64,000 nt of DNA from JACJYC01 sp964558465. Its GTDB lineage: Bacteria; Bacteroidota; Bacteroidia; Chitinophagales; Saprospiraceae. Location: positions 62,001 through 126,000 of the forward strand of contig CAZLEF010000001.1 in assembly GCA_964558465.1 (NCBI GenBank). The letters are read 5' to 3'. This document shows, in pieces, positions 59,397-64,000 of this stretch. The position numbers and the translations under genes are program-made. How positions within the stretch are numbered: the stretch's first letter is position 1; every line of letters starts with the position of its first letter. The notes beneath the pieces are model-generated. The model searched no databases, was not told the origin of the DNA, and was given only the letters and a program-made list of their open reading frames with translations.

Positions 59397-60119
59397 ATGA
59401 GACGATCAAACCAGGTTTTAACAGGATTTGCCCTCATTTTAAGCATATGGGCCTGCAATACGGACGGAAAAAAAGACATACGCGATTATTATTTCCCGAT
59501 CCGGGAACTGAAGGAGGGGTTGGTATACGAATACCGGCCGGTGGAGAACGATTCCCTGGGGCCGGTTTATTGGTATTACCACTCATTTTTCCAGCCGGAA
59601 GGGGTTTTTCTGACAGGCACTTATTACGAACACAGCCCCCAGCCCCTGCAACTGGTACGCGAAGAAGCGGTTTCCAACGGTATGCTGCTGACCGAATTGT
59701 ATATTTATATTCCCGATTCGACCGGCGCGTCGCAACCGCTGAAGGCGGAAGTGCTGGCCGGGAACGCCTTCCCTTTTGAAGTGAGCGACTCCAGCGGGCT
59801 TTTTTTATACAAGGTGGCTTTTGATTTTCAGGGGGCTGTACCGCATACAACTACCGTGATCAAAAACCGGCATTACATGGGGGATACCACGCTGCAGGTG
59901 ATGGGCCAAACCTTGCCGTGTGTAAAATTCAGGGTAAGGGAGGTCATTGAAGACGAAATTGCCGATGACGGCGTTTTAGAACCGGAAACAGACGGATACG
60001 AGCTGTACGCCAGGGGACTGGGCCTCGTTTATTTCGAAAAAACACTGGGTAAAAACCGGCTGGCTTATCGATTGGCCGACCGGTTTGAGATGGAAAAACT
60101 GATTGAACGCTTGCAGTGA
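59397..60119 (+). CDS. Lipoprotein of unknown function
   Basis: A 240-aa protein with a lipoprotein signal (LTGFALILSIWAC, Cys about 20), after the ATG at 59397. The mature part is beta-rich: YYFPIRELKEGLVYEYRPVE, YYHSFFQPEGVFLTGTYY, TTLQVMGQTLPCVKFRVRE and YELYARGLGLVYFEKTLG. I do not recognise a family with certainty; the pattern resembles small envelope proteins that carry a cofactor- or ligand-binding beta fold. It is followed 70 bp later, after a hairpin, by a T9SS protein. Confidence 0.7.
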   Translation: MRRSNQVLTGFALILSIWACNTDGKKDIRDYYFPIRELKEGLVYEYRPVENDSLGPVYWYYHSFFQPEGVFLTGTYYEHSPQPLQLVREEAVSNGMLLTELYIYIPDSTGASQPLKAEVLAGNAFPFEVSDSSGLFLYKVAFDFQGAVPHTTTVIKNRHYMGDTTLQVMGQTLPCVKFRVREVIEDEIADDGVLEPETDGYELYARGLGLVYFEKTLGKNRLAYRLADRFEMEKLIERLQ

Positions 60120-60128
60120 AAATAGTAG

Positions 60129-60174
60129 CTCCAAGCTCCGCTTGGAGAGAAAAAAATCCAAGCGGAGCTTGGAG
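60129..60174. repeat. Double palindrome between two plus-strand genes
   Basis: Perfect 17-bp arms (CTCCAAGCTCCGCTTGG at 60129-60145 and its complement at 60158-60174) around a 12-nt A-rich loop. Each arm is itself nearly palindromic (CCAAGC-TCC-GCTTGG). It may attenuate transcription into the T9SS gene or be a REP-like unit. Confidence 0.85.
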
Positions 60175-60189
60175 GTACAAGGGAATAAT

Positions 60190-61935
60190 ATGAAAAGATT
60201 GCATTTCAGGTACATTTTTGGGGCGCTCCCGTTGCTGGGTCTGTTGTACCCCGGCCAGGGCAAGGCACAAATTGCCGCCCCCGATTTCATTTGTGTGACC
60301 AACGACACGCTGGTATGGGAATTGCCTGTCAACAATTGCGGGCCGTTCATTTCCTACCAGATCTTTGCCGCTCAAGATCCGGACGGGCCATTCAACCTGC
60401 TGACCACCATCGGCAACCCGGCACAAACACGTTTTTTTAACCCGGCCGCCCAGGGCCAGACCTGGTATTACTACCTGCAAAGCCAGTATGATTGCCCCGG
60501 TCAGCCGCCTGTTCCCTCCGACACACTCGACAACCTGATCCCGGAGAGCAGCCCCCTGCACTACGTCACCGTGAATGCCGGAAACAGCGTGGAAGTCAGC
60601 TGGAGTCTGAGTCCGTCGCCGGAAACGATCGGTTATATCATTTCCCGGCAAAACGCCTCGGGGACGACCATCCTGGACACGGTTTTTTCCGGAAATACCT
60701 TCCTCGACCTCACCCCGGAGCCTGATATCCAGCCCGAAACCTATTTCGTAACGGCCATCGACCAATGCGGCAACGCCAGCCTGGTGCCGCCGCCCCACCA
60801 GACCATCTTTCTGGAGGCCGGCGCAACGGACCCCTGCAACCAAAGCATGGAACTGGCATGGACGACCTACCGGGGCTGGAACGAAGGCGTGGCCCGTTAT
60901 GAAGTGTGGGTGAGCGCCAACAGCGGGCCGTTCAACCTGGACGGAACCACCGTCAACCCGTCTTATACCTTTCTGAATGCCCGGGACGGCGACAATTATT
61001 GTTTTTATATCCGGGCCATACAAAACCAGGGGCCCTTCGTTTCCCGGTCCAATACCGTCTGTCAGACCCTGGAAGTTTTCCAGCCGGTCGACGAACTGGC
61101 CATCCTCGAGGTTTCGGTCACAGGCGACAATCAGGTGGACATCCGCTGGTTCTGGGACATTACCGCCGATATTTCCGAAGGATCCTTGCTGCGGATCAAT
61201 CCGGGGGAAGATATTCCCACACCTGTGTCCATCATCGACCCGGCTGCGCCGCGGACGCCTGAAAACCTCTTTTCCGACCAGGGCGCATTCCCAGCGGCAG
61301 GCCCCGTTATTTATCGTGTGCAAACGGTGGACGCCTGCGATAAACCCGTTTCGTCCAATACCGTCAGTACTGTTTTCCTGAGCGGATCGAACAGCGGCGG
61401 AACCCGGAACCGTCTGGAGTGGACCATCTACCTGGGCGACGTAACCAGTTACAAGGTTTTCCGGATCGATGACAATGGATTTGTGGAAGAGGTCGCCTCA
61501 TTGAGCCCCGGCGAAAGAACGTATGAAGACCTGATCGACCTGTCGAATGCAGCCCTGCGCAACGCCTGTTACTACGTGGAAGCCACGGGCACGGTGACGC
61601 TCAATTCCGGTGAGGAACGCGGGTTCATTTCCCGGTCCAACGTCATCTGTCTGGAGCAAAGCCCCGAAATTTTTGTACCCAACGCCTTTGCCCCCGACGG
61701 CAAAAACCGCGTATTCCGGCCCGTTTTGCAGTTTGGGACGCCTGCTTCGTATTCCCTCGCCATTTACGACCGTTGGGGCGGAATGATCTTTGAAAGCAAA
61801 TCCCTGACGGAAGGCTGGGACGGGCGGCATGAAGGCAGGCCGCTGCCCCAGGGGGTGTATTTGTACCGGCTGCTGATGACCCGGGCGGACGGAAAAGAGG
61901 TGGAGAAACGGGGAGTGGTGTTTTTGTTGCGGTGA
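60190..61935 (+). CDS. Secreted type B T9SS protein with FN3-like domains
   Basis: A 581-aa protein from the ATG at 60190, with signal peptide up to GQGKAQ. The central part has FN3-like units that each end in a Cys pair, with NTDTLVWELPVNNCG-like starts and YYYLQSQYDCPGQPPVPSDT. Later units read ARYEVWVSANSGPFNLDGTT and YCFYIRAIQNQGPFVSRSNT. The C-terminal ~90 residues are the gliding-motility-associated sorting domain: IFVPNAFAPDGKNRVFRP, LAIYDRWGGMIFESKSLTEG and WDGRHEGRPLPQGVYLYRLL. It is therefore a type 9 secretion cargo exposed at the surface. A partner of the lipoprotein at 59397 is possible by position only. Confidence 0.9.
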   Translation: MKRLHFRYIFGALPLLGLLYPGQGKAQIAAPDFICVTNDTLVWELPVNNCGPFISYQIFAAQDPDGPFNLLTTIGNPAQTRFFNPAAQGQTWYYYLQSQYDCPGQPPVPSDTLDNLIPESSPLHYVTVNAGNSVEVSWSLSPSPETIGYIISRQNASGTTILDTVFSGNTFLDLTPEPDIQPETYFVTAIDQCGNASLVPPPHQTIFLEAGATDPCNQSMELAWTTYRGWNEGVARYEVWVSANSGPFNLDGTTVNPSYTFLNARDGDNYCFYIRAIQNQGPFVSRSNTVCQTLEVFQPVDELAILEVSVTGDNQVDIRWFWDITADISEGSLLRINPGEDIPTPVSIIDPAAPRTPENLFSDQGAFPAAGPVIYRVQTVDACDKPVSSNTVSTVFLSGSNSGGTRNRLEWTIYLGDVTSYKVFRIDDNGFVEEVASLSPGERTYEDLIDLSNAALRNACYYVEATGTVTLNSGEERGFISRSNVICLEQSPEIFVPNAFAPDGKNRVFRPVLQFGTPASYSLAIYDRWGGMIFESKSLTEGWDGRHEGRPLPQGVYLYRLLMTRADGKEVEKRGVVFLLR

Positions 61936-61955
61936 AACAAAACGGGACAGCTGAT

Positions 61956-61992
61956 GATTCAAAACCGGACAATCCCTGTTCAATTGTGAACA
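61956..61992 (+). promoter_or_regulatory. Twin 16-bp operator (site C), one half degenerate
   Basis: GATTCAAAACCGGACA (61956-61971) and the full palindrome TGTTCAATTGTGAACA (61977-61992) with the same 5-bp gap as sites A and B. Only the downstream copy is close to consensus. It starts 20 bp after the stop of the preceding gene. Confidence 0.55.
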
Positions 61993-62045
61993 GTAAAAGA
62001 ATATTTTTTTAACGCAATTTATTAGTAATCAGTGTTTTAAATAGA

Positions 62046-62060
62046 TGGCATAATCATTGA
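62046..62060 (+). promoter_or_regulatory. Sigma-54-like promoter (site C)
   Basis: TGGCATAATCATTGA keeps the -24 TGGCA element and the spacing, but the -12 dinucleotide is GA instead of GC. It lies 24 bp before the ATG at 62085. Confidence 0.4.
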
Positions 62061-62084
62061 GGCCCATTTTAAAACACTCCTGCC

Positions 62085-64000
62085 ATGTTCTTCCATTCCC
62101 TCAAGATCACCCTCCGCAGCCTGGTCCGCCAGGGCGGGTATACGCTCATCCATATTTCAGGCATCACCCTGGGTTTTACGTGTTGCCTGCTCATCGGGGT
62201 GTACGTGCAACACGAGTTGAGCCACGACCGGTACCACAACAAAAAGGACCGGATTGTGCGGCTGGCATCCCGGGTGGACGGCGCTTCGTTTGAGAACGGC
62301 ATTGCAAAAGTGGTGTTCAACTGGGGCGAGTCGGCGCAGAAGGAGATCCCGGAAGTGGAACGGATTTGCCGGTTCCTGCCCTACGGGCAAGCCCTGGTAA
62401 GTATCGGCGGGGAGCGTTTTTACCAGGATGGCGGCCTGTATGCCGATTCCACCGTCTTTGATCTGTTCAGTTGGCCACTGAGCAAGGGCGACCCCTTCCA
62501 GGCGCTGGCCAAACCCAATAGTATCATCCTGACAGAGGCGGTAGCGCAGCGCTGTTTCGGGGAAAGGGACCCGGTCGGGCAAACCCTGAACCTGGACAAC
62601 AGAACCGCATACACCGTTACGGGCGTGATGCCGGAAATACCCGAAAATTCACATTTCCGGTTTACCTTCCTGGCTTCCCTGTCTTCATATTCCCACCCCG
62701 ACCTGCTGGACTGGGTGCGATGGGGGCAATTTTACACCTACGCCTTGCTCGAGCCCGGCGCCTCCAAAGAAGCAGTGGCCAAAAAAATGGACCTGATCCT
62801 GGACCGGCACCTGGACGCCGAAAACGCGAAGGCTATTTACCCGCTGGTACAACCTCTGACCGATATCCATTTGCATTCCAACCTGTTCCGGGAGCTGAGC
62901 CTGAACTCGGACGTGCGGTATGTTTATATTTTTGGTTCAATTGCCTTGCTAATCCTGGTGATCGCCGCGCTGAACTTTATCAACCTGTCTACTGCAAGAG
63001 CCGCTACCCGCGCACGGGAGGTAGGGGTACGCAAGGTGAACGGCGCCTCGCGCGCCAGCCTGATCGGGAAATTCATCGGAGAGGCCTTGCTGGTCTGCAC
63101 CACGGGCGCCGCATTGGCCGGCATCCTGGCGAAGTTGCTGCTGCCCGCGCTGAACCTCATTCTGGGCAGCAACCTGCAAATGAACTGGCTGGACAATGCC
63201 TGGCTCGGGGGCGGGCTGCTGGCGGCTACCCTGCTGACCGCTCTGTTGTCGGGGTTTTATCCGGCGTTGGTGTTGTCGTCCTTCAAACCCGAAACCGCCA
63301 TCAAGGGCAACCTTTCGTTTTCGGGCAACGCCTTGTTGCGCAAGGGGCTGGTGGTGTTCCAGTTCCTGATCGCCAGCCTGCTGATCATTGCAGCGGTGAC
63401 GGTGAACAATCAATTGTCGTATATCCAGCATAAAAACCTCGGTTTCCGGAAAGATCAGATCCTGGTTGTACCCATGCCGGGCGCAGAGACCGCAGGCCGG
63501 GCGGAGACCATGAAGGCGGAATTTGCCAAAGTGCCTGGTGTATCCCGGGTATCTGCGTCGGCCAACCAACCCGGGGGCAGCGATTACGGCGTGCCCGTAA
63601 CGGCTGTCGGCGTGAACCCGGAATCCATGCCCGACATGCGTTGCCTGGTGGTGGATCACAATTTTCTCGACACCTACGGCATGGAGATGGCCCTGGGGCG
63701 GGGTTTTTCCAAGGACACCCCTACCGATACGGCCGGTTTTCTCATCAACGAAGAGGCCGCCCGGCAATTGGGTTGGACCGGCGATTCCCCCGATACGGAC
63801 CCGCTGAACAAACAGTTGGCCATGCCCGCTATCGGGCGCGGCGCAGGGCCCGTGCTCGGCGTGGTGAAGGACTTCCATTTCCGGTCGATGCACGAAAAAA
63901 TATCGCCCTTGTATTTCTTTATACAGCCGGCCTGGTTTGCCCAGTTTTCCATCAAAGTAGATGCCGCGCGGGTAGACGAGGCGTTGGCCGGGCTGGAGCA
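62085..64000 (+). CDS. FtsX/MacB-type ABC transporter permease, third copy, 3' end cut by window edge
   Basis: 638 codons are visible before the right edge. The N-terminus FFHSLKITLRSLVRQGGYTL and HISGITLGFTCCLLIGVYVQ matches the other two permeases, followed by a periplasmic domain (YADSTVFDLFSWPLSKGDPF, NSIILTEAVAQRCFGERDPV, MPEIPENSHFRFTFLA), the first transmembrane group with LSTARAATRAREVGVRKVNG and SFKPETAIKGN, and the start of the second half (LVVFQFLIASLLIIAAVTVN, NLGFRKDQILVVPMP, then VVKDFHFRSMHEKISPLYFF). The last FtsX helices lie beyond the edge. It belongs to the same predicted sigma-54 regulon. Confidence 0.88.
   Translation, partial: MFFHSLKITLRSLVRQGGYTLIHISGITLGFTCCLLIGVYVQHELSHDRYHNKKDRIVRLASRVDGASFENGIAKVVFNWGESAQKEIPEVERICRFLPYGQALVSIGGERFYQDGGLYADSTVFDLFSWPLSKGDPFQALAKPNSIILTEAVAQRCFGERDPVGQTLNLDNRTAYTVTGVMPEIPENSHFRFTFLASLSSYSHPDLLDWVRWGQFYTYALLEPGASKEAVAKKMDLILDRHLDAENAKAIYPLVQPLTDIHLHSNLFRELSLNSDVRYVYIFGSIALLILVIAALNFINLSTARAATRAREVGVRKVNGASRASLIGKFIGEALLVCTTGAALAGILAKLLLPALNLILGSNLQMNWLDNAWLGGGLLAATLLTALLSGFYPALVLSSFKPETAIKGNLSFSGNALLRKGLVVFQFLIASLLIIAAVTVNNQLSYIQHKNLGFRKDQILVVPMPGAETAGRAETMKAEFAKVPGVSRVSASANQPGGSDYGVPVTAVGVNPESMPDMRCLVVDHNFLDTYGMEMALGRGFSKDTPTDTAGFLINEEAARQLGWTGDSPDTDPLNKQLAMPAIGRGAGPVLGVVKDFHFRSMHEKISPLYFFIQPAWFAQFSIKVDAARVDEALAGLE

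Noticed and set aside
1..64000. tRNA and rRNA genes
   Set aside because: No cloverleaf with a TTCGAATC-type arm or rRNA-like conserved stretch was recognised by eye in the spacers; a covariance search would be needed to exclude them.

Overview
The window reads as a chromosome segment of a Bacteroidota bacterium, most likely from the Saprospiria/Chitinophagia side. Evidence: type B T9SS (gliding-motility-associated) C-terminal domains on two secreted proteins, a TonB receptor with a carboxypeptidase-regulatory-like N-terminus, a Bacteroidota-sized SecA (1105 aa), the HTH_34/CreD gene pair, several -33 TTG / -7 TAnnTTTG promoters, and almost no Shine-Dalgarno sequences. No rRNA, tRNA, CRISPR array or intact transposase was recognised.

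Layout. 1-11.3 kb (minus strand): an alpha/beta hydrolase cut by the left edge, GNAT acetyltransferase, ankyrin protein, PhnB-like VOC protein, M20 peptidase, phosphotriesterase-family lipoprotein, cytochrome c/sugar dehydrogenase fusion, TonB receptor and a Cys-rich DUF6660-type protein. 11.4-17.5 kb: DedA protein, AraC regulator, SnoaL-like lipoprotein, broken DUF4143 gene, AlkD-like protein, sulfatase, internally deleted Uma2 gene, truncated haemoglobin. 17.6-22.8 kb: membrane class III cyclase, an AT-rich pair (secreted protein plus membrane protein with an EAD11-like tail), psuG, and a PiT phosphate transporter behind a Pho-box-like repeat. 23.1-29.5 kb: a 2147-aa secreted adhesin-like protein. 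29.7-34 kb: membrane protein, winged-helix regulator and creD sharing one operator type, YIP1-like protein, internally deleted tryptophanase, small membrane protein. 34.3-41.1 kb: ENPP-type phosphodiesterase, quinohaemoprotein dehydrogenase, then an AT-rich island of small genes ending in a decayed tyrosine recombinase. 41.3-47.9 kb: glyS, DUF1684 lipoprotein, FMN alpha-hydroxy-acid dehydrogenase, cupin, SPOR-like exported protein. 48-54 kb and 62 kb to the right edge: three large FtsX/MacB-type permeases. 54.2-62 kb: CBM48 protein with a basic tail, CAT-like acetyltransferase, secA, a lipoprotein and a second type B T9SS protein.

The most interesting regulatory signal concerns the three permease genes (48272, 51489, 62085). 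Each is preceded by two tandem 16-bp TGT-N10-ACA operators exactly 5 bp apart, followed 55-72 bp later by a -24/-12 element fitting sigma-54. This predicts one NtrC-family regulon whose activator lies outside the window. Other leads are the EAD11-like membrane protein, the matched winged-helix operators, the Pho-box-like repeat, the island next to the recombinase remnant, and several different 7-10 bp tandem arrays between genes. All functional calls come from reading the sequence; no database search was run.
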